Shown one piece after another: positions 15,539 to 24,608 of a stretch of DNA of 56,608 nucleotides. Position numbers and translations under genes: made by a program. Source of the DNA: JBMOLK01 sp049325575 (lineage in GTDB: Bacteria; Bacillota; Clostridia; Acetivibrionales; Acetivibrionaceae); NCBI GenBank assembly GCA_049325575.1, contig JBMOLK010000218.1, positions 1 through 56,608 on the forward strand, given 5' to 3'. A model generated the notes under the pieces. That model did no database searches. It was given only the letters and a program-made list of their open reading frames with translations, and was not told the DNA's origin. The stretch's first letter is position 1, and every line of letters starts with the position of its first letter.

Positions 15539-18024
15539 AGAAATGTGTGGTTACGGGCTTAGGCATAGTATGCTCAATCGGCAATAATCTGGATGAAGTT
15601 TGGAATAACGCTGTTAATGGTGTTTGTGGAATCAAAGAAGTTAGCACTTTTGATACATCTAACTGTTATGCAAAGATAGGAGCTGAGGCTTCAAGTTTTA
15701 GACCTACCTTTAAAAAAGCTGAACTTTACTCAAAAAGAATGGATAGAGTTTCACTTCTTTGCATAGAAGCTGTAAATGAGGCCTTTATCAATTCAGGACT
15801 TAGTATTGAGGATATTGACAAGAAAAGACTTGGCGTTGTAATAGGCAGTTGTACAGGAGGCGCTATAAGTGCTGAAAAGTTTCACAGACAATTATTGGAC
15901 AATTCGGAGAGGGTTAGTCCGAGAGAGATACTTAAAATACCTATTCATGCTATAGCCAGCAATGTAGCGTTTTTTTTGAGGGCCCATGGAGTTGTTGCCA
16001 ATATTGGAAATGCATGTGCTGCAGGAACTATGAGTATAGCTTATGCCTGTGATTTAATCAAACGTGGATTGGCTGATGTTGTAGTTGCCGGTGGAGCAGA
16101 CACGTTTGCTTCTCTTCCATTTAGCGGTTTTCATGCGTTGAAAGCCTTAGATACAATTCCTTGTTCTCCTTTTGGCAGAAGTAAAGGGATTTCCCTTGGT
16201 GAAGGAACTGGGGCAGTTATAGTAGAGTCAATAGAACATGCTCAAAAAAGAAATGCAAAGATCTTGTGTGAAGTTTCTGGCTATGGAATAACCAGCGATG
16301 CTTATCATATCACTGCACCTAATCCTGAAGGTGAAGGTCAGATGACAGCATTAAGATTGGCCTTGAAAGAGGCAAGCTTTGAAACCTATGATATTGACTA
16401 TGTTAATGCTCACGGAACCGGAACACCTCTAAACGACAGTGCGGAAGGTACTTCACTGGCAGAAATATTTAAGAATGAAATAGATAAGATAAAAATAAGT
16501 TCATCAAAATCCATGGTTGGTCATTGTCTGGGTGCAGCAGGTGCTGTTGAGGCTGTATTATCAATAAAAGCTCTAACATGTAACACTGTTCCTCCCACAG
16601 TCAATTATCCCGACCTATCTGAAGCAATGGAAGAAGCAGCAGCTGTAAGCGCTTTTGATTTGGTACCCAACAAAGGTAAAGATGCTGACGTGAATGTAGT
16701 TATGTCAAATTCCTTCGCATTTGGTGGAAATAATGCAAGTATAATTTTCTCTAAGGATCTAAAAAAGGATAATCACACCAAAGAATACAATAAGCGTGTT
16801 TTTGTAACAGGTATTGGCATAGTAAGTACTATAGGTATTGGGATTGATGAATATTGGAAGAACATAAGCGAAGGGAAGTCCGGCATTAATGCTGTTACAT
16901 ATAAGGACAAGAAATATAAAAGCAAATTTGCCGCTTCTGCAAATTTAACTGATTTTGCCTCCTATGGCATCAGCCCGTCGGAGCTGCGAAAACTAGACAG
17001 AATTACAAAACTGCTTCTTGTTTCGGGTAAAATATCTTTAAAAGATGCAAATATCAATGTAAATGATGATGTTGATAAGGATATTGGCATAATTGTTGGA
17101 ACATCAGATGGTCCTGCAACAGAAATTGGCAACTTTCAGGAAGGGATGATCAAAAGGGGCTATCATGCCGCAAGTGCTTTGATATTCCCTAATACCGTAT
17201 ATAACGCTGCAGGCGGGTACCTGTCAATCATGACAAAAATCAAGGGGCATACAGCAACGCTTGTCAACGGAATTCAATCTGGTATTAGCAGTATCTGCTA
17301 TGGGTATGACCTTATAAAAATGCAAAAGCAGAAATACGCAATAGCATCAGGGGTTGATGAATATTCAGAGACAATTCATATACTGTATGATAAGCTAAGA
17401 GCTTTGGCTGCAGGAGATGATTATTTTTCTTATCCTTATAGTTTTAATCAAAAAGGTTTTATTCTGGGAGAAGGCAGTACATCTCTTATGTTAGAGTCCG
17501 AGGATGAAGTTAACAAAAGAGGCTCCCACTGTTATGCAGAAATTGTAGGCTATGGTTTGACCAATACTCCTGTGGCCCCTGGGAAAATAGATTTTGAAGG
17601 TTATGGATTGGACCGAGCAATAATTATGGCATGTGAACAGGCGGAAATAAAGCCATCTGATATTGATGCTGTTGTAGGTTTTGGTAATGGATGTGAGAGA
17701 ACTGATGCTATGGAATTAAACTCGTACAAAAGGATTTTTACTGAAAGTTTCAGTACTATACCTCTGCATTCAATAAAGGCCTTAACCGGCGAGGGAAGAG
17801 CAGCTACCAGCGCCCTTCAAGTAGCACATGCAGCTTTAATGCTTGACAGGCAGCAAGGTCCTGTTACACGTAGAGAGTTTGCTGCAAGTGCAAAATGTGG
17901 GGAAAATGAATGTTATTTATCTGAAACACCCGCTAGGGAATATAAATATATACTTGTTACCAGTTTTGCGTATGGTGGCTCCTATGCTGCAATTTTGTTA
18001 AAAAAAGCTAACGGTGATTTTTAA
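15535..18024 (+). CDS. Fused ketosynthase-alpha / chain length factor (KS-CLF), single polypeptide
   Basis: 829 aa with two complete beta-ketoacyl synthase folds. The first (1-410) has the active Cys C161 (NACAAGT) and catalytic H293 (NAHGTGTPLND) and H330 (MVGHCLGAAGA), so it can condense. The second (420-829) has Q581 in place of Cys (VNGIQSGISS) and lacks the HGTGT motif. Gln at that position is the signature of the chain length factor (KS-beta). In standard type II systems KS-alpha and CLF are separate, coupled genes; here they are one chain joined by about 10-15 residues. It should extend malonyl units on the cluster ACP and set chain length. It starts by ATGA overlap with the UbiV-like gene. 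Confidence 0.93.
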   Translation: MKKCVVTGLGIVCSIGNNLDEVWNNAVNGVCGIKEVSTFDTSNCYAKIGAEASSFRPTFKKAELYSKRMDRVSLLCIEAVNEAFINSGLSIEDIDKKRLGVVIGSCTGGAISAEKFHRQLLDNSERVSPREILKIPIHAIASNVAFFLRAHGVVANIGNACAAGTMSIAYACDLIKRGLADVVVAGGADTFASLPFSGFHALKALDTIPCSPFGRSKGISLGEGTGAVIVESIEHAQKRNAKILCEVSGYGITSDAYHITAPNPEGEGQMTALRLALKEASFETYDIDYVNAHGTGTPLNDSAEGTSLAEIFKNEIDKIKISSSKSMVGHCLGAAGAVEAVLSIKALTCNTVPPTVNYPDLSEAMEEAAAVSAFDLVPNKGKDADVNVVMSNSFAFGGNNASIIFSKDLKKDNHTKEYNKRVFVTGIGIVSTIGIGIDEYWKNISEGKSGINAVTYKDKKYKSKFAASANLTDFASYGISPSELRKLDRITKLLLVSGKISLKDANINVNDDVDKDIGIIVGTSDGPATEIGNFQEGMIKRGYHAASALIFPNTVYNAAGGYLSIMTKIKGHTATLVNGIQSGISSICYGYDLIKMQKQKYAIASGVDEYSETIHILYDKLRALAAGDDYFSYPYSFNQKGFILGEGSTSLMLESEDEVNKRGSHCYAEIVGYGLTNTPVAPGKIDFEGYGLDRAIIMACEQAEIKPSDIDAVVGFGNGCERTDAMELNSYKRIFTESFSTIPLHSIKALTGEGRAATSALQVAHAALMLDRQQGPVTRREFAASAKCGENECYLSETPAREYKYILVTSFAYGGSYAAILLKKANGDF

Positions 18025-18080
18025 AATAATGAGTATTTTTTGTTGTTTGGCTTTAAACTTTTAAAGGGGGATGGATATGC

Positions 18081-18971
18081 ATGAGTAGAATAGGTATAGT
18101 TACTGATAGTAGTGGTGATCTACCCGTTTCTTTTTATTCTGAGAATAAGGATATTATCATGGTTCCACTTTATGTTCGCTTTGGGTGGGAGGCTTTAATG
18201 GATTGGTATGATATTTCACCTGAATTTCCAGAAGACAAAAGAAGATACACAATTAACGGCTTTTATGAAGAAATGTCAAAATGTGAAGCTGTACCACATA
18301 CGATACCGGTTAATGTTTGCCGGTTACAAAGTGCTTACGAGGAGCTTTCAAAGGAATGTGATGCAATTATTTCACTTCATTTCTCACATCACCTGGGTTA
18401 CACGGTAAAAGCTGCTGAAATAACTGCATCTAGAATCAAAAAATGTAAGGTAATTGTAATAGATACCCTTCAAATATCTAATGGATATGGAGCAATTATT
18501 AAAGAGTTGGTTAAGCAAAGGGATAAAGGTCTTGGTGTTGATGAATTGGTTAAATTTGTGAAAGAGATGATGGATTCTCTAAATAATAAACTGATTATGA
18601 CTAACAGGTCCAGTAAATATTTATATAGATGCGGCAGAATGAACCTGTTTATATATATGCTCGCCAATATTATCGGCTTGAAAAATTTTACAATAAAAGA
18701 TGGAAAAATTACACCATTGTTTGGTTATCGGGGACAGAATGGACTTCAAAAATTACTTGATGAGGCCGTTTCGAATGTAAAAGAAGCGGTGGCCAAAGGT
18801 AAAAGGGCATATGTAGTTGTTTCACATGCAAATAATGATAAAGAAGCTGATTTAGTAATAGACAGACTTAAGAAAGAAAAGATTGAGTGTGAAAAACGTT
18901 TCTTAGGCCCAATTACAGGTGTATATGGGGGACCAGGTACATATGCCATTATGCCTGTAATCTTAAATTAA
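18081..18971 (+). CDS. DegV/FakB-family fatty acid-binding protein
   Basis: 296 aa. It starts with the DegV signature RIGIVTDSSGDLP and ends with a DegV-type GPITGVYGGPGTYA. Members bind one acyl chain and, in the FakAB system, hand it to a kinase as acyl-phosphate. AAAGGGGG lies about 10 nt upstream. The middle (SLHFSHHLGYTVKAAE, MTNRSSKYLYRCGRM) keeps the family layout. In the cluster it may hold the hydrophobic product or an acyl starter. No FakA kinase is present in the window. Confidence 0.85.
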   Translation: MSRIGIVTDSSGDLPVSFYSENKDIIMVPLYVRFGWEALMDWYDISPEFPEDKRRYTINGFYEEMSKCEAVPHTIPVNVCRLQSAYEELSKECDAIISLHFSHHLGYTVKAAEITASRIKKCKVIVIDTLQISNGYGAIIKELVKQRDKGLGVDELVKFVKEMMDSLNNKLIMTNRSSKYLYRCGRMNLFIYMLANIIGLKNFTIKDGKITPLFGYRGQNGLQKLLDEAVSNVKEAVAKGKRAYVVVSHANNDKEADLVIDRLKKEKIECEKRFLGPITGVYGGPGTYAIMPVILN

Positions 18972-18990
18972 GTAAAGGAGAACTTCTGAT

Positions 18991-19725
18991 ATGAAACGAG
19001 TTGCAGTTGTAACAGGCGCTTCAAGGGGTATAGGAAGAGCTTGCGCTTTAAGACTTGCCCGGGATGGCATAAGTATAGTTGTCAACTATAATAACAGCCC
19101 TGAAAAGGCAATGGAAGTGGTTGAAGAAATAAAAAAGGCCGGAAGTGAATCTATTGCCATAAAGGCTGATGTCTCATCAAGCAAGGAGGTACAAGCCCTG
19201 TTTAGAGAAACAATAAACCATTTTGGACAATTGGATATCCTTGTTAATAATGTTGGTATAGTTGATGATTCCTTTATTATGATGTTAGGGGATTCATCCC
19301 TTGATAAGTCTTTGAGCATTAACTTAAAAAGTTATTTTTACTGTTGTAAACAAGCAGCTCTGAAGATGTTCAAACAAAGAAGGGGTAAAATAATAAATAT
19401 TTCTTCTGTCAGTTCTATAAAAGGCATACCGGGTCAGTCGGTCTATAGCGCTACAAAAGGGGCCATAAATTCAATGACAGGCGCTTTAGCGGCAGAACTG
19501 GCCCAATATGGAATTCAGGTTAACGCCGTAGCACCCGGATTTATAGATACTGACATGTTGAATTCGGTTCCTGAGGACAAGAAAAAACAATATATTGATT
19601 TAATCCCTTTAAAGCGCTTTGGAAAAGCGGATGAGGTCGCTGAAACGGTAAGCTTCTTATGCAGTGGCAATGTTGATTATATTACCGGGCAGGTTATTAT
19701 AATTGATGGCGGATTAAGTATTTAA
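18991..19725 (+). CDS. 3-oxoacyl-ACP reductase (FabG-type SDR ketoreductase)
   Basis: 244 aa. It has the Rossmann motif GASRGIG (9-15), NNVG (86-89), and catalytic S139, Y152 and K156 (YSATK). The length is normal for FabG. AAAGGAG precedes the start. It reduces the beta-keto group after each condensation, with NADPH. With the dehydratase 16 nt downstream and no enoyl reductase nearby, the expected chain carries trans double bonds. Confidence 0.93.
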   Translation: MKRVAVVTGASRGIGRACALRLARDGISIVVNYNNSPEKAMEVVEEIKKAGSESIAIKADVSSSKEVQALFRETINHFGQLDILVNNVGIVDDSFIMMLGDSSLDKSLSINLKSYFYCCKQAALKMFKQRRGKIINISSVSSIKGIPGQSVYSATKGAINSMTGALAAELAQYGIQVNAVAPGFIDTDMLNSVPEDKKKQYIDLIPLKRFGKADEVAETVSFLCSGNVDYITGQVIIIDGGLSI

Positions 19726-19741
19726 CCGGGGAGATTTTTTT

Positions 19742-20185
19742 ATGAACATTTTAGAAATAAATGAAAGAATAAAGCAGCGCCCACCATTCCAAATGCTGGA
19801 CAGAGTAATTGATATAAGACCAGGTGAGTATGCCAAGGGAATAAAAAATGTGTCTATAAATGAACCCTATTTTATCGGGCATTTCCCAGATTTACCTATT
19901 ATGCCTGGAGTATTAATAACTGAATCTGCAGCCCAACTTTGTGCGCTGGTAATGTCATATGGTAATTTTCCTGAGGGAAAAGTGCCGGTTCTTTTAAAAG
20001 TTGAACAAATGAAATTTATTAAGGCTGTAATACCTGGAGATGTATTGGTAGTAGAGGTTAAAAATATTCAAAAATCTATTAGTATTTCCAAATTTGAGGC
20101 AACAGTTACAGTTGCTGATAAGAAAGCTGCTACAGGTACATTGGCTTTTACATTTGCAGACAAAGATACGATTTATAGCTCGTAA
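19742..20185 (+). CDS. 3-hydroxyacyl-ACP dehydratase (FabZ-type hotdog)
   Basis: 147 aa. Active-site H47 and E61 lie in the FabZ consensus (FIGHFPDLPIMPGVLITES). The length is standard. GGGGAG lies 8 nt upstream. It removes water from the KR product to give the 2-enoyl-ACP. A private dehydratase inside a type II PKS cluster is a mark of aryl-polyene and related polyene pathways rather than of aromatic polyketides. Confidence 0.92.
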   Translation: MNILEINERIKQRPPFQMLDRVIDIRPGEYAKGIKNVSINEPYFIGHFPDLPIMPGVLITESAAQLCALVMSYGNFPEGKVPVLLKVEQMKFIKAVIPGDVLVVEVKNIQKSISISKFEATVTVADKKAATGTLAFTFADKDTIYSS

Positions 20186-20206
20186 TTTTAGTAAAGGGGT
20201 CTTTCT

Positions 20207-21712
20207 ATGTCACATAATAAAAAATATGATGTTATTGTTATAGGTGCGGGGTTAGGGGGCTTAACTACTGCCGCTTTACTCTCCAAGTACAAGTACAGCG
20301 TACTTCTGCTTGACAGACACTATGTAACTGGAGGATATTCTACAGCCTTTGAAAGAAAGGGGTTTGAGTTTGATGCGTCCATTCACTGGATTAATAATAT
20401 TGAACTGATAAAACAGGTTCTAAAAAGATTGGATGCCCTGGATAGAATAGAATTCAAACCATTTAATCCATTGACTAGGATTATTTCCCCAAGTTATGAA
20501 ATCATGCTTACTTTTGATGTGAAAGATTTCCAAAACCAGATGCAGAAGCAGTTTCCTCATGAAAAAGAAAACATAGCGAGATTTGTTGATGAAGCAGTAA
20601 GGTTTGCTGATGATATAAACCTGCTGACAAAGAGTACATTCAAGTATATGTCCTATTTAGACTTTACAAGGTTCGGTTTAATGTACATATGCAATAAATT
20701 CCCTCTTATTAAAAAATATTCAGGCTATACTGCTGAGCAAGTCATAAATAGTTACTTTAGAGACAGTAAACTAAGAACTCTGATTCATTCATTGGGAACT
20801 ACTCCTGACAGTTCCATCTATCCGATTTTTTGCCGTATAGGATGGGCATCAGAGGGCAATTATTTCTACCCGTCTAAAGGAGGAGGAAACGCTTTATCTC
20901 AGCTGTTAACCGATATATGTAATGAAAATGGAACAGAAATAAAGCTGAGCACAGAAGTTGAAAAAATTATAATTAAGGACGGAGCTGCTTGTGGAATAAT
21001 GACATCAGATGGGACAGTTTATAATGGTAGATTTATTGTGTCAAATGCCGATGCGCTGCTTACTTATAATAAGCTGATTGGACATGAAAACCTGGACAAA
21101 AAGTTTGTTGAGGCAATTAATGCCCGAAAAAAATATCCTTCCTTTTGCATGATTTCCATGGGAACTGACTATGACCTGAAATCAAAAGGCTACAAAGGTG
21201 AAACCATTACATATAATCCATGTGACGATATTGATCATTTGATGGGGAATGATTTGAGTATTAATAGAAAGTTTATCCACCTTCGTTCCATGAGAGACAA
21301 TTCTTTAGCACCTGAAGGATTCAATACCATAAGCGTTGGGGTAAGACTCCCTTATTCATATAAAAATTACTGGATGACTGGCCCAAACCGTGAAAGAGGG
21401 GCTGAGTACTACAAACTTAAGGAAGAAGTCATTGAGCAGGTTCTCGATAACATCTCAAATGTGCTTCCTGATTTAAAAAACCATGTAAAGGTTCGGGATC
21501 TTGCAACCCCAATTACATATGAACGTTACACTTTAAATAGTGAAGGTTCTATGATGGGATGGGAAGAATCCACAGGTGGGATAAGAAGGAAGGAACCTAT
21601 AAAGAATTTTCAAAGGACAGGCCATTGGACGTTTCCGGGAGGTGGAACTCCGAGGGTGCTAATATCAGGGATGATTGTAAGTGATTTAATCAGGAAGTAT
21701 CTATATATATAA
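20207..21712 (+). CDS. CrtI/CrtISO-like FAD-dependent oxidoreductase (copy 1 of 3)
   Basis: 501 aa. It has an N-terminal FAD-binding motif (VIGAGLGGLTTAALL), TGGYST, and the C-terminal family motif (GHWTFPGGGTPRVLISG) of phytoene desaturases, carotenoid isomerases and retinol saturase. These enzymes desaturate, saturate or isomerise conjugated chains. It is most like the copy at 23064 (shared SIHW/SVHW, ATPITYERYT/ATPLTFERYT, MGWEE/MGWQE). No carotenoid backbone genes (phytoene synthase) are present, so the substrate is probably the polyketide-derived polyene. Confidence 0.88.
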   Translation: MSHNKKYDVIVIGAGLGGLTTAALLSKYKYSVLLLDRHYVTGGYSTAFERKGFEFDASIHWINNIELIKQVLKRLDALDRIEFKPFNPLTRIISPSYEIMLTFDVKDFQNQMQKQFPHEKENIARFVDEAVRFADDINLLTKSTFKYMSYLDFTRFGLMYICNKFPLIKKYSGYTAEQVINSYFRDSKLRTLIHSLGTTPDSSIYPIFCRIGWASEGNYFYPSKGGGNALSQLLTDICNENGTEIKLSTEVEKIIIKDGAACGIMTSDGTVYNGRFIVSNADALLTYNKLIGHENLDKKFVEAINARKKYPSFCMISMGTDYDLKSKGYKGETITYNPCDDIDHLMGNDLSINRKFIHLRSMRDNSLAPEGFNTISVGVRLPYSYKNYWMTGPNRERGAEYYKLKEEVIEQVLDNISNVLPDLKNHVKVRDLATPITYERYTLNSEGSMMGWEESTGGIRRKEPIKNFQRTGHWTFPGGGTPRVLISGMIVSDLIRKYLYI

Positions 21713-21726
21713 AGAGTGGTGTTTAT

Positions 21727-22353
21727 ATGACGGCAGACAGGCATTCAGACTTTAATGCAAAAAAATGGGATGGACGTTCTGAGACATATGATAAAAAGCT
21801 GTTTGACTACTTTAGGTTTATTCAAAAAAAAGTTGTGGACATGACAGGCTTATCTGGCGATGACAACTTCCTTGATATAGGTTGTGCTACTGGTTGGGCT
21901 GTTTGTTATGCATCTACCTTTCTTAAGGGCAGGGGAAAGTCTTATGGAATAGATATTTCGCCTGGAATGATTGAAAAGGCAAAAATGAATTCTAAGGGTT
22001 ATAATAATTTGGATTTTTTTGTTGCTGATTCTAAGGAGCTTCCCTTTAAAGACAGCTTTTTCAATACAATTATTTGTACTAATTCATTCCACCATTACCT
22101 GACCCCTTACAATGTACTGTGTGAAATACGCAGGGTGCTGAAACCTCAAGGCATGCTTTATATATTAGACCCCACAACTGATGGTTTCCTTATGAAGCTG
22201 ATTGATAAAAGGGTTAAGGAAAAGGAAAAGGAACATGTTAAATTCTATTCCACAAAAGAATATATAGGATTATTTAATGAAGCAGGTTTGGCATATGTAA
22301 AAAGCAAAAGAATTGTGGGGCCATTAAAGCTACATATTGCAAGAAAAACCTAA
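21727..22353 (+). CDS. Class I SAM-dependent methyltransferase
   Basis: 208 aa of the UbiE/Methyltransf_11 type. It has the SAM-binding LDIGCATGWAVCY, acidic loop YGIDISPGMI, ADSKELPFKD and CTNSFHHY. It begins 14 nt after the first CrtI-like gene. It probably O- or C-methylates the product. The preferred atom cannot be read from the sequence. An O-methylation following U32-type hydroxylation would make chemical sense (inference). Confidence 0.88.
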   Translation: MTADRHSDFNAKKWDGRSETYDKKLFDYFRFIQKKVVDMTGLSGDDNFLDIGCATGWAVCYASTFLKGRGKSYGIDISPGMIEKAKMNSKGYNNLDFFVADSKELPFKDSFFNTIICTNSFHHYLTPYNVLCEIRRVLKPQGMLYILDPTTDGFLMKLIDKRVKEKEKEHVKFYSTKEYIGLFNEAGLAYVKSKRIVGPLKLHIARKT

Positions 22354-22392
22354 TGGTATTCAGGCATTCTAGTTTTGTTGAGGGCTTATATA

Positions 22393-23043
22393 ATGGGGAA
22401 GAAGTTTTGTTTAGCTAATTTACCAAATGAAAATATTACTTATTTGATATCCACGGAGGCAAACAGCGAATATGGGAGATATACCATATCTATAGAATCA
22501 GATACTGTTGCAAATGAGAAGACAATAAAGATGACACAGATCATGAAAACTGTAAGGACTGAATATATAAAGGTCTGTCGTTTAGAATTAGACGGCAGTA
22601 TATTAAGTATTAGAAAACTGCTTCCAGGATCTGATGATGTTTTGCTTGAAATGGAAATAGAACCTCAAACAGTAAAATTAAAAAAGAAGTCAAAGTATGT
22701 AAAGATGAAGTACCAGGGGGCTTTATATGCAGTAACTGCAAGCGAGGTTGTTTTCCGGGGACTAATAAATAAAGTCCGTAGACTGAAATTCAAAGGATTA
22801 ACCAATAGCGGCGCTATTATGGATTTTGTTTTGGAAAAAGTTAAAGAAGAAATGATCGACACACCTTGTGGTCAGTTTGACTGCGAAACGTACAGGTTTT
22901 ATCCCGCTGGAATATTCAAGCTGTTTGTAAAACCCTTTTACTTTTCCTTTTCAAAAGATCCGAGCAGGGTTTTAGTCCGATTTATAGGGAAATTTAGTGC
23001 CCATGAACCTGTAGTTACTAAGATTATAGCTGCCAGACAGTAG
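22393..23043 (+). CDS. DUF3108-like protein
   Basis: 216 aa from ATG 22393 (GAGGG 10 nt upstream; the upstream in-frame TTG at 22375 is less likely). No clear signal peptide. The second half (TPCGQFDCETYRFYPAG, FYFSFSKDPSRVLVRF) resembles DUF3108 beta-barrel proteins, many of which are periplasmic in Gram-negatives. It lies between a methyltransferase and a CrtI-like gene, so it may bind a hydrophobic intermediate. Function unknown; family assignment moderate. Confidence 0.6.
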   Translation: MGKKFCLANLPNENITYLISTEANSEYGRYTISIESDTVANEKTIKMTQIMKTVRTEYIKVCRLELDGSILSIRKLLPGSDDVLLEMEIEPQTVKLKKKSKYVKMKYQGALYAVTASEVVFRGLINKVRRLKFKGLTNSGAIMDFVLEKVKEEMIDTPCGQFDCETYRFYPAGIFKLFVKPFYFSFSKDPSRVLVRFIGKFSAHEPVVTKIIAARQ

Positions 23044-23063
23044 ATAATGCGGGGGTGGATTTT

Positions 23064-24599
23064 ATGAGTAATAAAAGCTTGAAACATTATGAGAATGAAT
23101 ATGATGATATCATAATTGGAAGCGGTGTTGGAGGATTGACATGTGCTGCTTATTTATCAAAGCAGGGTAGAAAGGTTGCAGTTTTTGAAAAGCAGCCTGT
23201 TCCCGGTGGATACTGCACAAGTTATATTAGAGACGGCTTTTCATTTGCCCCTTCGGTTCATTGGCTGAGCTTTTGCGGTGAAGATCAGTTGGTTGGGCAG
23301 ACTGTTCGTGAGTTGGGAATTTCGGATGTTCTGAAATTTTCAGTTTTTGACCCGCTGGTAAGGTTTATAAGCAAAAAAAGTGATATAACACTTTCCTTTG
23401 ATATTCAAGGAATGAAGGATAAACTGAAGGCTTTGTATCCTGATGATAAAAAGGGAATTGACGACTTTTTTGAACTATGCGCAAGATTTATTAAGGAACT
23501 TAATGCAATGCTTGAAGATTCTCTAAATATGGTAACGAAATTTGACAAAATGAAGTTTGGAATAGGCTATATAACAGGCAAGTATCCCATAATTTCCAAA
23601 GTCAGAAAAGTTCCTGCTTTTGAATTTTTAAGAAGGTATTTCAAAAATGAAGATTTAATCCACCTTTTTTATATTATGGGACCCGGAGATGCTGAAGCTG
23701 AAATTTTTCCCATTTTGGCACGGATAGGATGGGCTATAGATAAAAACTACTATTATGTAAGTGAAGGGAATAATGCGAAAATGGCTGAAGCATTTGCATT
23801 AGCTGTTACAAACCATGGAGGTAGTATTTTTTATAATAGTGCCATTAAGAAGATAATTGTAGAAAACAAAAAGGCGGTAGGAGTCATCGAGGCAACGGGA
23901 AAAGTTTTTAAAGCTAAAAATATTATTTCCAATATAGATGGAAGAACAACATATTTTGAGTTGTTGGGAAAAGACCAATTGCCTATGAAGTTTATTGACA
24001 GGATTGATGAGAAGATCCCGTATTCATCATCCTTTGCTGTCAACCTTGGAGTAGATATGGACTTAAGGAGCATGGGGTTTAAAGGCGAGTCCATTACTTA
24101 CATGCCCTCGGATAAACTTGAAGATATATCAGGAAGTGACCCTTCCAAGTGTAAGATTGTTATACAGTTTCGCTCACTTAGAGATCCATCACTAGCTCCT
24201 CATGGTAAACACACAGTTATGATAACTGCCCGTATTCCCTATGACTATAAAAATGTCTGGACAACTAACGGGTTTGATGTAAGAAGCGAAAGTTATTATA
24301 AGTTAAAAGATGAGGTAGCGGATCAGTTGATAAAATCCGCGGAAAATATTATTCCTGAGCTTTCAAAGCATATCATCGTAAAGGATATTGCAACACCTCT
24401 GACCTTTGAAAGATACACCGGCAATTACCAGGGAGCGATTATGGGATGGCAGGAGAAAACCATTTCACTACCCAAGCTGCCTGTTAAAAGCCTATACCAG
24501 GTAGGACATTGGACTTTTCCAGGGGGTTCTATCAACAGGGTTATAGCTTGTGGGAGGAACGCAGCAAAGAAAATTTTGAACAATTCTACAAAATTGTAG
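23064..24599 (+). CDS. CrtI/CrtISO-like FAD-dependent oxidoreductase (copy 2 of 3)
   Basis: 511 aa from ATG 23064 with GGGGGTGG upstream. FAD motif IIIGSGVGGLTCAAYLSKQG, then PGGYCTSYIRDGF, and C-terminal GHWTFPGGSINRVIACGRNA. It is closest to copy 1. Having three such enzymes implies more than one oxidation, reduction or isomerisation step on a conjugated chain, or several chain lengths. Confidence 0.88.
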   Translation: MSNKSLKHYENEYDDIIIGSGVGGLTCAAYLSKQGRKVAVFEKQPVPGGYCTSYIRDGFSFAPSVHWLSFCGEDQLVGQTVRELGISDVLKFSVFDPLVRFISKKSDITLSFDIQGMKDKLKALYPDDKKGIDDFFELCARFIKELNAMLEDSLNMVTKFDKMKFGIGYITGKYPIISKVRKVPAFEFLRRYFKNEDLIHLFYIMGPGDAEAEIFPILARIGWAIDKNYYYVSEGNNAKMAEAFALAVTNHGGSIFYNSAIKKIIVENKKAVGVIEATGKVFKAKNIISNIDGRTTYFELLGKDQLPMKFIDRIDEKIPYSSSFAVNLGVDMDLRSMGFKGESITYMPSDKLEDISGSDPSKCKIVIQFRSLRDPSLAPHGKHTVMITARIPYDYKNVWTTNGFDVRSESYYKLKDEVADQLIKSAENIIPELSKHIIVKDIATPLTFERYTGNYQGAIMGWQEKTISLPKLPVKSLYQVGHWTFPGGSINRVIACGRNAAKKILNNSTKL

Positions 24600-24608
24600 G
24601 TGGGAATT

